NCBI RefSeq assembly: GCF_000701405.1
Contig: NZ_JNIV01000127.1
Location: 1-10,931, forward strand
DNA: 10,931 bases
From: Deinococcus marmoris DSM 12784
GTDB lineage: Bacteria; Deinococcota; Deinococci; Deinococcales; Deinococcaceae
Reading direction: 5' to 3'
The notes under the pieces are model-generated. The model did not search any database, had not been told where the DNA came from, and worked only from the letters and a program-made list of their open reading frames with translations. Shown piece by piece: positions 1 to 9,247 of the stretch. The position numbers and the translations under genes are program-made. The number at the start of each line of letters is the position of its first letter. Positions within the stretch are counted from its first letter, which is position 1.

Positions 1-128
1 CGGGATGAGCTGCCAAGATGAGCGTGCCACAGGGCAAAATAGCGCTTGCGTTCACAGGGCAGCACGTCACGGGCGAAGAGCAGGTGTTCAAGCTCCTCAG
101 CGTCTTGTGGGGTCAATTCTGGGTCAAG
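1..128 (-). CDS. Partial reading frame, unidentified (open at left edge)
   Basis: A minus-strand frame is open from a stop codon at 131-129 to the left edge, about 42 codons, and includes LTPQDAEELEHLLFARDVLP. There is no ATG. A TTG at 116-114 could be the start, but no Shine-Dalgarno sequence precedes it, so this may be a decayed 5' end. The amphipathic N-terminal helix followed by an RKRYFALW-type segment faintly recalls the start of IS630-type transposases or another HTH protein. That resemblance is weak, and I do not assign a function. It is transcribed away from the regulator gene at 374. It could be non-coding. Confidence 0.25.
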
Positions 129-292
129 TCATCTGATGCCGGAGTCTACACCCGCTAGTTACTTATGGGGAGGAGTACGGTGTGCCATGTCAGTCTCCAG
201 TGTGAATCAGACTGAACTTCCCCTCCACTAAACCCTAGCAAGATCAGCCTTGGAGCAGGGTCAACGGACGTTCTGAAACTCTCAACTCTGCC

Positions 293-301
293 TGTTAATA
301 T
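293..301 (+). promoter_or_regulatory. Candidate extended -10 element for the regulator gene
   Basis: TGTTAATAT fits an extended -10 (TGn followed by a TATAAT variant) in the AT-richer stretch upstream of the regulator. No good -35 hexamer lies 16-18 nt upstream. Transcription from here would start near 308 and give a leader of about 65 nt. This is motif evidence only. Confidence 0.3.
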
Positions 302-373
302 TTTGGTTCATCCGTAGCAATTGAGCAGTTCTACTGGATGCCTTTAGAAGGATCGAGAAATGAAAGGAGTGAC

Positions 374-1339
374 ATGCCTGCATCTGGAAGCCGTAGCCTG
401 AGCTTGGAGGGCGAGAGTGCCCTGCCCATCCTCAAGGCACTGGCGAACGAAACTCGACTGCTCATCCTTAGCCTGCTGACCCACAATGCGCTGAATGTCT
501 CTGAACTGGCGGCGGCGCTGGATCTCCCGCATTCCACGGTCAATTTTAACCTCAACCAGCTGGTCCACGCTGGCCTGATCACGGTTGAGTACGAACCTGG
601 AACACGAGGATCCCAGAAGCTGTGTTCGCGTCGGTACGACGAGGTGGAGTTCAAGATGCCCGGAGCAGCGGTGGAGGCGCAGGCCGATCAGGTGACGATT
701 ACCATGCCCATCGGGAACTACTCGCACGTGGAGGCGCAGCCGACCTGTGGCCTGGCCTCGGAAACCAAGATCATCGGCATGCTGGACGATCCGCGCTCCT
801 TTTACGAACCCGAACACGTCTACGCCCAGTTGCTGTGGTTCGGCGGTAGCGGCCACCTCGATTACGTGTTTCCCAACAACCTGCCCTACGGGGCCGCCCC
901 AACCCAGTTTGACCTCAGCATGGAAATTTGCTCGGAAGCGCCGCAGTACGACCCGGAGTGGCCTTCAGACATCACTCTTTGGGTCAACGGCACCGAGGTG
1001 GGAACCTGGACCAGCCCCGGCGATTTTGGCGGCACCCGCGCGCGTCTCACGCCCGCGTGGTGGAACGACGACCAGACCTCGCACGGCTTACTCAAACACT
1101 GGAGCGTGCGCGAGGATGGGGCCTTCATTGACGGGGAGAAACTGTCCCGGGTCAGCCTTCCGGAGTTGAACTTGACGGACAGTCACCACATCCGGGTGCG
1201 GCTGGGGGTAAAGCCCGATGCCCGTAACTGCTCGGGCTTGAATCTGTTCGGACGACGTTTTGGCAACTATGAGCAGGATCTGGTGATGCGAATTAATTAT
1301 ACCTTTCCGGGCCACGCCCGCACGGTCAAGGTGCGCTAA
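374..1339 (+). CDS. ArsR-type winged-helix transcriptional regulator with large C-terminal domain (COG4189-like)
   Basis: A predicted DNA-binding regulator of the sugar genes. Residues ~16-95 form an ArsR-like winged helix: LKALANETRLLILSLL is the typical first helix, the HTH lies at ~42-66 (VSELAAALDLPHSTVNFNLN), and a wing follows near EYEPGTRGSQ. Residues ~125-310 form a second domain rich in beta-type sequence, with conserved-looking segments LDYVFPNNLPYG (162-173), GTWTSPGDFGG (210-220) and FIDGEKLS (251-258). From memory this pattern matches COG4189 regulators found near glycosidase and sugar-transport genes; the C-terminal domain is probably the ligand sensor (inference). I chose ATG 374, giving 321 aa, because AAGGAG lies 4 nt upstream. 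The ATG at 338 has no ribosome binding site. It is convergent with the GH2 gene. Its targets are likely the divergent promoters at 3273-3809, but its own upstream region lacks the repeat found there. Confidence 0.82.
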   Translation: MPASGSRSLSLEGESALPILKALANETRLLILSLLTHNALNVSELAAALDLPHSTVNFNLNQLVHAGLITVEYEPGTRGSQKLCSRRYDEVEFKMPGAAVEAQADQVTITMPIGNYSHVEAQPTCGLASETKIIGMLDDPRSFYEPEHVYAQLLWFGGSGHLDYVFPNNLPYGAAPTQFDLSMEICSEAPQYDPEWPSDITLWVNGTEVGTWTSPGDFGGTRARLTPAWWNDDQTSHGLLKHWSVREDGAFIDGEKLSRVSLPELNLTDSHHIRVRLGVKPDARNCSGLNLFGRRFGNYEQDLVMRINYTFPGHARTVKVR

Positions 1340-1415
1340 GGCGGGCGCTGACCGGCTGTTCGTAGTGGTTGGAGGGCCAGACCAGAGCGTCACGGACCCT
1401 GACCTTGCGACAGGT

Positions 1416-3272
1416 TTATTCTGCGGCTTCAGGTCTACCCGGCGCTGCCCACACCCCGCGCTCGCACCAGCGCTCCGCGTAGCCCAGCGGGTGGGGGTCA
1501 GGGTCAATGTCAATGTCCCACGCATGGCGCGGCCCCCGCGTGGCCCGCGCCAGCCGGGCCAGGTCTGCCTTCGGCTCGCGGGTCTCAGTCAGCAGGCCAT
1601 TTTTCTCTTGAAAAGTGTCAGTCAGTTGGGTGTAGCAGAAACCTGCCAGGGCCTCGCAGTCATGCACGGCGGCCAGCAACCCCTCGTACAGCTCCACAAA
1701 CGCCGCGCTGTCGCCCACCCGGTGATAGCCCCAGCCCCGCTCAGCCTCCAAGCTGTAGGCAACGCCTCCAAATTCACTGAGAATGGCCGGTTTACCCTCG
1801 GCACTGAAGTCGTCCAGCAGCAGGCGGCGTCCAAAGGGCTGCGTCAGCACGCGCGCCAGGGCCTCCAGCGTGCCGTACCGCCGGGTCAGCACGGCGGGGT
1901 CGTGCGCGTAGTCGTGGATGCCCAGCAGATCGGTCGCCACATGTTCCCAGCCATCGTTGCCGATGACCAGTCGGGAAGGGTCCAGCGTTTTGGTCAGGTG
2001 ATACAGCGCCCGCACATAGTCGCGGTGGACCGGATTGCTGGGCAGGTCCGGCACACCCCAACTCTCATTGAACGGAACCCACGCCACGATGCACGGATGC
2101 GAGATGTCGCGGCGGATCACTTCCATCCATTCACGCGTCAGCCGCTCGACGCCCTCTGGGGTAAACCGGTAGGGGCTGGGCATCTCCTCCCACACGAGCA
2201 GTCCCAGCACGTCGCACCAGTACAGCCAGCGGGGGTTCTCGACCTTCTGGTGTTTTCTGGCTCCATTGAAGCCCAGCCGCTTGGTCAGTTCCACGTCGCG
2301 GCGCAACTCCTCGTCGGTCGCCGTCATCAGCCCCTGCGGCCAGTATCCCTGGTCCAAGACCATCTTGGGGGTATAGGCGTGGCCGTTCAGGAGAAACCGC
2401 TGCCCGTCATTGCCGACGGAGCGCAGGGCGGTGTAACTTTGCACCTGATCGACGACCCGTTCACCGTTTAACAGCTCGAGGGTGGCCTGGATCAGTTGGG
2501 GGTGTTCGGGACTCCACAGCAGATCGTTGCGGGCGTCGTCGATGCCGGGATCGGGAATGGCGATCCGGCGGCTGAGGTCACGGGTGGTGAGGGTGTAGGT
2601 GTCGTCGGCCAGCAAGCGCCCGTCCACCGACAGACGAACCCGCACACGCAGCCCAGGCGTCAGTGGCCCGGCCACACCAACATCCAGCCCCAGTTCCCAG
2701 CGGTCTAGCCAGGGTGTCCAGCGCAGGGCCTCCAGACGGGTCTGCGGCACGCTCTCGAGCCACACGCTCTGCCAGATGCCGGTGGTACGCGGATACCAGA
2801 TGAGGTGCGGCTCGGCCCTCCAGTCCTGTTTGCCACGGGGCCGGGCCAGCTCATGTGGATCGTCTTCCGCGCGCACAACGAGGTCAACCGTACCGTCCTT
2901 GCCCAGCGCCTCGGTAATGTCCACAGTGAAGGGGGTATGGCCGCCTTCATGCTGACCGACAAGGCGGCCTCCCGCCCACACCCGCGCGGCGTAGTCGACC
3001 GCTCCGAAGTGAATCAGCACTCTCCCCGCCCGTTCATGGGGGGCGACTGAAAGCTGACGGGTATACCAGGCTACCGGATGAAAACTGCCGTCATGAAGGC
3101 CGCTGAGGACGCTCTCCGGAGCATAGGGGACCGTGATGATTTGGTCGAATATCACGTCCATGGGCTGCTGCCAGTGGGCCAAGTCATCATGAGCGAACTG
3201 CCACTCGCCGTCGAGGCTACGCCAGGTCGGGCGCTGGAACTGGGGACGGGGATGGGCAGGCTGAGTCTTCAT
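1416..3272 (-). CDS. Glycoside hydrolase family 2 enzyme (beta-galactosidase/glucuronidase-like), cytoplasmic
   Basis: A retaining exo-glycosidase of clan GH-A, 618 aa. The GH2 order is complete: jelly-roll sugar-binding domain at ~15-175 (LDGEW near 20-24, GIWQSVWLE at 165-173), Ig-like domain at ~178-285, and TIM barrel at ~290-600. The acid/base is E403 in FNESWG and the nucleophile is E500 in ILSEFGG; both are intact. [17 protein letters not shown] (545-561) is the usual late-barrel motif. There is no signal peptide, so it should act on imported oligosaccharides. At ~620 aa it is shorter than LacZ (about 1,000 aa) and close to GusA-sized enzymes. Family membership does not fix substrate: beta-galactoside, beta-glucuronide, beta-mannoside or an arabinoside are all possible. 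GGAGG lies 4 nt before ATG 3272-3270. It is transcribed divergently from the ABC operon and convergently with the regulator. I see no clear terminator hairpin in the 76 nt between the two convergent stops. Confidence 0.9.
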   Translation of the reverse strand: MKTQPAHPRPQFQRPTWRSLDGEWQFAHDDLAHWQQPMDVIFDQIITVPYAPESVLSGLHDGSFHPVAWYTRQLSVAPHERAGRVLIHFGAVDYAARVWAGGRLVGQHEGGHTPFTVDITEALGKDGTVDLVVRAEDDPHELARPRGKQDWRAEPHLIWYPRTTGIWQSVWLESVPQTRLEALRWTPWLDRWELGLDVGVAGPLTPGLRVRVRLSVDGRLLADDTYTLTTRDLSRRIAIPDPGIDDARNDLLWSPEHPQLIQATLELLNGERVVDQVQSYTALRSVGNDGQRFLLNGHAYTPKMVLDQGYWPQGLMTATDEELRRDVELTKRLGFNGARKHQKVENPRWLYWCDVLGLLVWEEMPSPYRFTPEGVERLTREWMEVIRRDISHPCIVAWVPFNESWGVPDLPSNPVHRDYVRALYHLTKTLDPSRLVIGNDGWEHVATDLLGIHDYAHDPAVLTRRYGTLEALARVLTQPFGRRLLLDDFSAEGKPAILSEFGGVAYSLEAERGWGYHRVGDSAAFVELYEGLLAAVHDCEALAGFCYTQLTDTFQEKNGLLTETREPKADLARLARATRGPRHAWDIDIDPDPHPLGYAERWCERGVWAAPGRPEAAE

Positions 3273-3276
3273 AAAA

Positions 3277-3300
3277 CCTCCGAAACGGTGCTTTCACACC
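3277..3300 (-). promoter_or_regulatory. GNRA-type leader hairpin and ribosome binding site of the GH2 gene
   Basis: Read on the minus strand, GGTGT-GAAA-GCACC (3300-3287) can fold as a 5-bp stem, including one G-U pair, capped by a GAAA tetraloop. Five nt later comes GGAGG (3281-3277), then 4 nt to the ATG. The ribosome binding site itself is clear; a role for the hairpin is inference. Confidence 0.4.
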
Positions 3301-3326
3301 TTGAGCTGTCATAGGCACGCATCCAG

Positions 3327-3355
3327 ATGTCACAGGATAAATCGTTTATTCACAA
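3327..3355 (-). promoter_or_regulatory. Candidate GH2 promoter with palindrome in the spacer
   Basis: On the minus strand TTGTGA (3355-3350) and TGACAT (3332-3327) are separated by 17 nt and could be -35 and -10 hexamers; the -10 matches consensus at only 3 of 6 positions. The spacer contains the inverted repeat ATAAA-TCG-TTTAT (3337-3349, plus-strand reading), a position suited to a repressor. The leader to the ATG would be about 48 nt. No experimental support. Confidence 0.3.
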
Positions 3356-3356
3356 C
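3329..3356. repeat. Candidate operator copy 1
   Basis: GTCACAGGATAAATC, followed by GTTTATTCACAAC. The first 15 bases match 13 of 15 with the copy at 3631. The core ATAAA-TCG-TTTAT (3337-3349) is an inverted repeat with 5-bp arms. It sits on the GH2 side of the divergent region. It is probably a binding site for a local regulator, for which the HTH protein at 374-1339 is the obvious candidate (inference). Confidence 0.4.
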
Positions 3357-3432
3357 TTCATTCGCAACTACAATAGGCAAATCGCTACGGAATGTAAATG
3401 GCGGCAGACGAGGTACGCACAGCGCGCTGCAA

Positions 3433-3508
3433 AGGCGTCGGTTACAGCACTTGGGAGGGACAGATAAAACTGGCGGCTTGTGTCGTTGTATGGAAAAGAC
3501 CGACGCCT
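3433..3508. repeat. 10-bp inverted repeat separated by 56 nt
   Basis: AGGCGTCGGT (3433-3442) and its exact reverse complement ACCGACGCCT (3499-3508) bracket 56 nt in the middle of the divergent intergenic region. The repeat does not extend on either side. It could close a structured RNA, support a DNA loop, or be a relic of a small element. No promoter or terminator is evident, so no ncRNA gene is claimed. Confidence 0.3.
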
Positions 3509-3630
3509 AGACGGCATGCCTTCACGGACAAGGGGCCTAGGGACACCAAGCCAGTCTTGGCAGCGGGGAGGATTGTCGGCCATAGAGCTGTGACTGGTGT
3601 ATTGGGTCAGACAAAACGGAATATCTAAAA

Positions 3631-3655
3631 GTCACAAGTTAAATCAATTTACAAC
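3631..3655. repeat. Candidate operator copy 2
   Basis: GTCACAAGTTAAATC, then AATTTACAAC. It is in the same orientation as copy 1, with starts 302 bp apart. Its core TAAAT-CA-ATTTA (3640-3651) is an inverted repeat with 5-bp arms. It lies just upstream of the candidate -35 of the binding-protein gene, so it could be an activator or a repressor site. The spacing after the core differs from copy 1 by a few bases. Confidence 0.4.
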
Positions 3656-3662
3656 AAAAGGA

Positions 3663-3691
3663 TTGACGAGTATTCCGCGATGGTGTACCGT
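3663..3691 (+). promoter_or_regulatory. Candidate promoter of the ABC/GH43 operon
   Basis: TTGACG (3663-3668) and TACCGT (3686-3691) are spaced by 17 nt. The -35 is good and the -10 is weak (3 of 6), which would suit a regulated promoter. The start would be near 3698, leaving a leader of about 110 nt that contains the hairpin at 3779-3791. Motif evidence only. Confidence 0.3.
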
Positions 3692-3778
3692 GAGAGTTGC
3701 ACACCATGCAGACAAATCGGGCCGCCACCATGCGGCAACGTTCAGGACACCAATGTCTGAGAAGCGTGGCTTCTTGAC

Positions 3779-3800
3779 AGCGGTTTCCGCTTACTGGAGG
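3779..3800 (+). promoter_or_regulatory. Leader hairpin and ribosome binding site of the binding-protein gene
   Basis: AGCGG-TTT-CCGCT (3779-3791) is a perfect 5-bp inverted repeat ending 3 nt before TGGAGG (3795-3800), which lies 9 nt before ATG 3810. It may modulate initiation or stabilise the mRNA, and could alternatively be a DNA operator half-pair. Confidence 0.4.
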
Positions 3801-3809
3801 TTGAATTCA

Positions 3810-5135
3810 ATGACTGTACCCCTGTCCCGACTGGCCCTGCTGACCGCCGCCGTCACCCTCTCCACGTCCCCTGGTTCGGCCAGCGCCCAGAGTTATAGTG
3901 GCCCCAAGGTCAACCTCACCTTTTTACACGGCTTCACCGGACCGGACCGGCCTGTCATGGAAGGGCTAATCAAGAAGTACAACGAGAGCCACCCCAACGT
4001 GCAGGTGCGCGGTCAGGCGCAGCCGTGGGGGACGACCTGGCAGCAACTCCCGGCGCTGGTCGCTTCTGGCAAGGCCCCCGACGTGGTGGTGATCAACGAG
4101 GACCAGATCACCGGCTTCGTGGCACGCGGCGCGGTGTCCCCGCTGGCCCCCGCTGAGTTGAAGGTGGCGGGCATCAGCAAGTCCAACTTCTTCGGGCCGC
4201 TGTTCGCCACAGCCGACTACAAGAATCAAGCGTATGGGGTCCCCATCTCCAGCGTGGCCTACGTGATGTTCTACAACAAAGACCTGATGAAGAAAGCTGG
4301 GCTTGATCCCAGCAAACCGCCCAAGACCCGCGAGGAGTTTTTGAAAGTGGCGCAGGCGTGCACCGTGGACAAGAGCGGCAAGAAGGCGGGGCAGGCAGGC
4401 TTTGATCCCAAGAACCTGGACACCTGGGGCGTCAGTCTTTACAACAACTGGGTCGGCGCACGGGCGGCCTACGCGGCGATTCTCCAGAACGGCGGGCAGA
4501 TGGTGGACAAGAGCCAGAACGCGGCCTTTAACTCGCCGCAGGCCGTCAGCGCCGTGCAGTTTCTGGTTGATCTGGTCAAGCAGGGCGTCGCCCGCCCCAA
4601 CAGCACCGAGGAAGCCGAGCTGGCGGCCTTCAGCCAGGGCAAGGTCTGCATGTTCCCCAGCGGGCAGTGGTACCTGGACCGCTTTGAGCAGCAGAAGATG
4701 AACTTCGGCGTCACCTTTATGCCGCGCGTGGGTGGCACCGCCAAGGATGCGGCCTGGGGCGGCTCCAGCCACCTGACGCTGCCCAAGCAGACCTCCAGCT
4801 ATGACGCCAACAAGCGCAAGGCCGCGCTGGATTTCATGGCCTGGATGAGCCTGCCCGCGCAGAACCTGACCTGGACCACCACGGGCAGCCTGCCGACCCA
4901 GGCCACCGTCGCCAAGAACGCGGGCTTTGAGAAGGCCGCCATCAGCGGCATTTTTGACCGGCTGAACAGCGTGTACGCCACCAGCGGCTACCCCTGGGTC
5001 GGCCAGGTGATGGGACCGTTCGATCAGGCGTGGGAAGCCGCGTATCTCGGCAAAAAGACCGTTCCACAGGCCTTGAACGATGGTGTCAAGGAATCTAATA
5101 AGCAGATTGAGCAGGCCCGCAAGAACTTCCAGTAA
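3810..5135 (+). CDS. ABC transporter sugar-binding protein (family 1, periplasmic)
   Basis: Extracellular solute-binding protein that captures oligosaccharides and delivers them to the permease pair encoded downstream. 441 aa, the usual size for family 1 binding proteins (MalE/UgpB-like). A Sec signal peptide is visible: [20 protein letters not shown] with likely cleavage after ASA at residue 26. There is no lipobox cysteine, so the protein should be soluble in the periplasm of a cell with an outer envelope. Family features include [19 protein letters not shown] (48-66), the [10 protein letters not shown] segment (87-96), and the later [10 protein letters not shown] and [10 protein letters not shown] regions. 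The reading frame extends upstream to 3597, but ATG 3810 has TGGAGG 9 nt upstream and begins exactly at the signal peptide. A GC-rich hairpin separates it from the first permease, consistent with higher expression of the binding protein. The exact sugar cannot be read from sequence; the operon suggests pentose oligosaccharides. Confidence 0.92.
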   Translation: MTVPLSRLALLTAAVTLSTSPGSASAQSYSGPKVNLTFLHGFTGPDRPVMEGLIKKYNESHPNVQVRGQAQPWGTTWQQLPALVASGKAPDVVVINEDQITGFVARGAVSPLAPAELKVAGISKSNFFGPLFATADYKNQAYGVPISSVAYVMFYNKDLMKKAGLDPSKPPKTREEFLKVAQACTVDKSGKKAGQAGFDPKNLDTWGVSLYNNWVGARAAYAAILQNGGQMVDKSQNAAFNSPQAVSAVQFLVDLVKQGVARPNSTEEAELAAFSQGKVCMFPSGQWYLDRFEQQKMNFGVTFMPRVGGTAKDAAWGGSSHLTLPKQTSSYDANKRKAALDFMAWMSLPAQNLTWTTTGSLPTQATVAKNAGFEKAAISGIFDRLNSVYATSGYPWVGQVMGPFDQAWEAAYLGKKTVPQALNDGVKESNKQIEQARKNFQ

Positions 5136-5167
5136 TGCCAGCCTGAGCGTTCTGGCCCAGTGATGTA

Positions 5168-5222
5168 GGCGGTGGCCCGGCCCCTTCCCCCCTGATTGCG
5201 GGGTGAGGCGAACCGGGCCGCC
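5168..5222 (+). promoter_or_regulatory. GC-rich intergenic hairpin between binding protein and permease
   Basis: GGC-ggt-GGCCCGG (5168-5180) pairs with CCGGGCCGCC (5213-5222), leaving one 3-nt bulge. Inner C-run and G-run segments (around 5185-5190 and 5200-5203) can extend the fold. No T-tract follows, so it is not a classical intrinsic terminator. It more likely protects the upstream mRNA or partly attenuates the permease genes, as the intergenic structures of malE-malF operons do. Confidence 0.55.
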
Positions 5223-5257
5223 CAATTCAACATCTCTCCGCGCGAGGTATCCCGTTC

Positions 5258-6199
<942 letters not shown>

Positions 6200-6201
6200 C
6201 G

Positions 6202-7071
6202 ATGACCCATCTTACTCCTACCGCTGCTGTGCGGCCCGTGCGCCGCCGCCGGATGCCGCGTGAGTTGCCCCGGTTCGCGCTGCTGTGCGTGCTGGCCCTG
6301 ATCTTTCTGGCCCCGGTGTACTGGATGCTTTCCACGTCACTCAAATCTGAGGCCGATGCCATCTCACTGCCGGTGCAGTGGTTTCCCACGCAGCCCACCT
6401 TCGACAACTACCGCGAAATTCTGACTTCCCCCGACGGCAACATCCTGCGCTGGACCGGCAATTCGCTGTATGTGGCGCTGGCCTTTACCGCCCTGCACGT
6501 GCTGCTGTGCGCCCTGACGGCCTACCCGCTGGCCCGCATGCGCTTTCCGGGGCGCAACGGCTGGTTCTGGTTTATTCTGTCTAGCTTGATGATTCCCGGC
6601 ATCGTCACCTTGATCCCTACATACATCATGATGCTCAATTTCAGCTGGATCAATTCGTACCACGCGCTGATCTGGCCGGGCCTGAGCGGGGTCTTCGGCG
6701 TCTTCTTGCTCAGGCAATTTTTCATTGGCATCCCACGTGAGTTGGAAGAAGCCGCGCGCCTGGACGGTGCAAACAGCCTGCAAATCCTGTGGCGCATCAT
6801 CCTGCCGCTGAGTACCCCGGCCCTGGCGACGCTGGCCGTGTTCGCGTTCATGGGATCGTGGAACAACTTCCTGTGGCCGCTGTACACCGTGACTGACGTG
6901 GACAAGATGACGTTGCCGGTAGGCATCACCTCTTTCTCGCAGCGTTACGTGACCGAGTACGGCAAGTTGATGGCCGCCACCACCCTCGCGGCGATTCCCG
7001 CGCTGATCGCCTACCTGGTGGCGCAGCGCTTTCTGGAAGCGGGCCTGTCCACCACCGGCCTCAAGGAGTAA
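6202..7071 (+). CDS. ABC sugar transporter permease, MalG/UgpE type
   Basis: Second membrane subunit of the CUT1-type importer, 289 aa, forming a heterodimer with the preceding permease. Membrane segments are near residues 22-44, 88-112, 121-146, 153-173, 205-226 and 257-276. The EAA loop reads [21 protein letters not shown] (E183, G189, P202) and is intact. The basic N-terminus ([10 protein letters not shown]) fits a cytoplasmic start. The C-terminal GLSTTGLKE resembles the GLTAGAVKG tail common in MalG-type permeases. The start codon follows the previous stop by 2 nt and the next gene begins 2 nt after this one ends, indicating one transcript and probable translational coupling. Confidence 0.93.
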   Translation: MTHLTPTAAVRPVRRRRMPRELPRFALLCVLALIFLAPVYWMLSTSLKSEADAISLPVQWFPTQPTFDNYREILTSPDGNILRWTGNSLYVALAFTALHVLLCALTAYPLARMRFPGRNGWFWFILSSLMIPGIVTLIPTYIMMLNFSWINSYHALIWPGLSGVFGVFLLRQFFIGIPRELEEAARLDGANSLQILWRIILPLSTPALATLAVFAFMGSWNNFLWPLYTVTDVDKMTLPVGITSFSQRYVTEYGKLMAATTLAAIPALIAYLVAQRFLEAGLSTTGLKE

Positions 7072-7073
7072 CC

Positions 7074-8102
<1,029 letters not shown>

Positions 8103-8134
8103 GTCTGCCAATGCCAGCCTCGGAGGCGTCGGCC

Positions 8135-9247
8135 ATGACCCGCGCGCAGGAGGTGGAGACCAAGCTCGCCTGGGTGCGCAAGGCGCTGGCGGAGACGGGC
8201 AGTTCGCTGTGCCGTCTCCGCGGCAGCGACTGGTTCGCCTGGGCCACGGCCGGGGGGTCCAGCACGGTCCTGATGACCGCCGAGACGGGTGTGGCCGAGG
8301 TAATCATCGGGATGCGCGACGCCTTTGTGCTGACGGATCACATTGAGGCCGAGCGGCTGCGGGCCGAGCAACTGGGCGAGGAACTGGCGCAACTGTTGCC
8401 GGTGCGGGCCGTGCCGTGGGGCGATCCGAACGCCTGGGAGACGGCGGCCCTGGCCACTGTTCAGCCGGGCGGCCCGGTGCTGAGCGACCGCCCTGGCCCT
8501 GCGGAGGAGGCGCTTCCTGGAGCGCTGCTCGTCCGCAGGCGCACGCTGCTGCCCGCCGAACTCGCCCGGTTCCGGCAGGTGGGCCGCGCCGCCGCCGAGG
8601 CCGTGACCGCGGTATTGCTCGAGGCCACCCCGCAGATGACGGAATTGGAGTTGGCGGCCCTGGCGGGCGCGGCCCTGCGCCGACGCGGCCTGGACGACGC
8701 CCTGGCCCTGGTGGCTGGCCAGCGCCGATTGCCGTTGTACCGCCACCCCACGCCGCAGGACGAGATTCTGGGCAACGTTGCTATGCTGGTCGTCTGTGCG
8801 CGCGGCCACGGGCTGGTCGCCAGCCTGACCCGCTTCGTGTCCTTCGTCCCGCTGCCTGACGCGGCGCGGGCCGCCCACGCCAGGGTCCGCACCGTTGAGG
8901 CCGCTGTGCTGGCTGCCAGCGTGCCGGGTACGCGCCTCCTGGACCTTTACAGCGTGCTGGCGGAGGCGTACCGTGAAGTGGGCGATCCAGGAGCCGTGCT
9001 CGAACACCACCAGGGCGGCCTGGCCGGCTACCAGGCGCGTGAGGCCATCGCCACGCCAGGGGCGGCCATCTCACTGGATGTAGGCTCGGTCCTGGCCTGG
9101 AACCCCAGCGTGCGCGGCGCGAAGATTGAGGACACCATCGCCCTTACCGGGGTCGGCCTGGAAGTCCTGACGCTGGACCCGGCCTGGCCGCAGGCAACGG
9201 TGGCCGGCCTGCCCCGCCCGCTGGTGATGGAAAGGACGCGCCCATGA
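8135..9247 (+). CDS. M24 (pita-bread fold) protein with degenerate metal site
   Basis: Creatinase/Xaa-Pro aminopeptidase-like protein, 370 aa: creatinase-type N-terminal domain ~1-140 and pita-bread C-terminal domain ~145-340. The canonical metal ligands are D, D, H, E, E. By motif alignment the first Asp position is V219/V220 (LVVCARGHG), the second is S230 (ASLTR instead of sDLTR), His is kept at H292 in HHQGG, the Glu of the EPG motif is N323 (AWNPSV), and the last Glu is kept as E332 (KIEDTIAL). Three of five are therefore lost, so ordinary metallopeptidase activity is unlikely. Creatinase itself shows that this fold can work without metal. I chose ATG 8135 because GGAGG lies 8 nt upstream; ATG 8111 or a GTG overlapping the preceding stop are alternatives. 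It sits between two GH43 genes, overlapping the second by 4 nt, so a role tied to sugar metabolism is likely but unknown. Confidence 0.8.
   Translation: MTRAQEVETKLAWVRKALAETGSSLCRLRGSDWFAWATAGGSSTVLMTAETGVAEVIIGMRDAFVLTDHIEAERLRAEQLGEELAQLLPVRAVPWGDPNAWETAALATVQPGGPVLSDRPGPAEEALPGALLVRRRTLLPAELARFRQVGRAAAEAVTAVLLEATPQMTELELAALAGAALRRRGLDDALALVAGQRRLPLYRHPTPQDEILGNVAMLVVCARGHGLVASLTRFVSFVPLPDAARAAHARVRTVEAAVLAASVPGTRLLDLYSVLAEAYREVGDPGAVLEHHQGGLAGYQAREAIATPGAAISLDVGSVLAWNPSVRGAKIEDTIALTGVGLEVLTLDPAWPQATVAGLPRPLVMERTRP

Noticed and set aside
46..231. Plus-strand 61-codon frame near the left edge
   Set aside because: Ser-rich low-complexity product without a ribosome binding site, antisense to the partial left-edge frame.
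338..373. Alternative start of the regulator at ATG 338
   Set aside because: No ribosome binding site; AAGGAG lies just before ATG 374.
1365..2471. Long plus-strand frame (368 codons) opposite the GH2 gene
   Set aside because: It is antisense to a complete GH2 enzyme, its product has no recognisable domain and a composition typical of GC-rich antisense frames, and no ribosome binding site precedes it.
3551..3565. CCAAG-CCAGT-CTTGG hairpin as a terminator
   Set aside because: The stem is only 5 bp, no T-tract follows, and no gene ends nearby.
3368..3583. Minus-strand 71-codon frame in the divergent intergenic region
   Set aside because: No ribosome binding site, no recognisable motif, and it spans the central inverted repeat; it is more likely non-coding.
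3774..3779. Perfect TTGACA as a -35 element
   Set aside because: The -10 position would fall in the ribosome binding site of the binding-protein gene with no TATAAT-like sequence, leaving no usable leader.
3597..3809. N-terminal extension of the binding-protein frame
   Set aside because: The signal peptide begins at ATG 3810 with a good Shine-Dalgarno; the upstream codons are not protein-like and overlap the candidate promoter.
3966..5225. Long minus-strand frame (419 codons) opposite the binding-protein gene
   Set aside because: Antisense shadow of a clear family 1 binding protein; the His/Arg/Gly/Leu-rich product lacks motifs.
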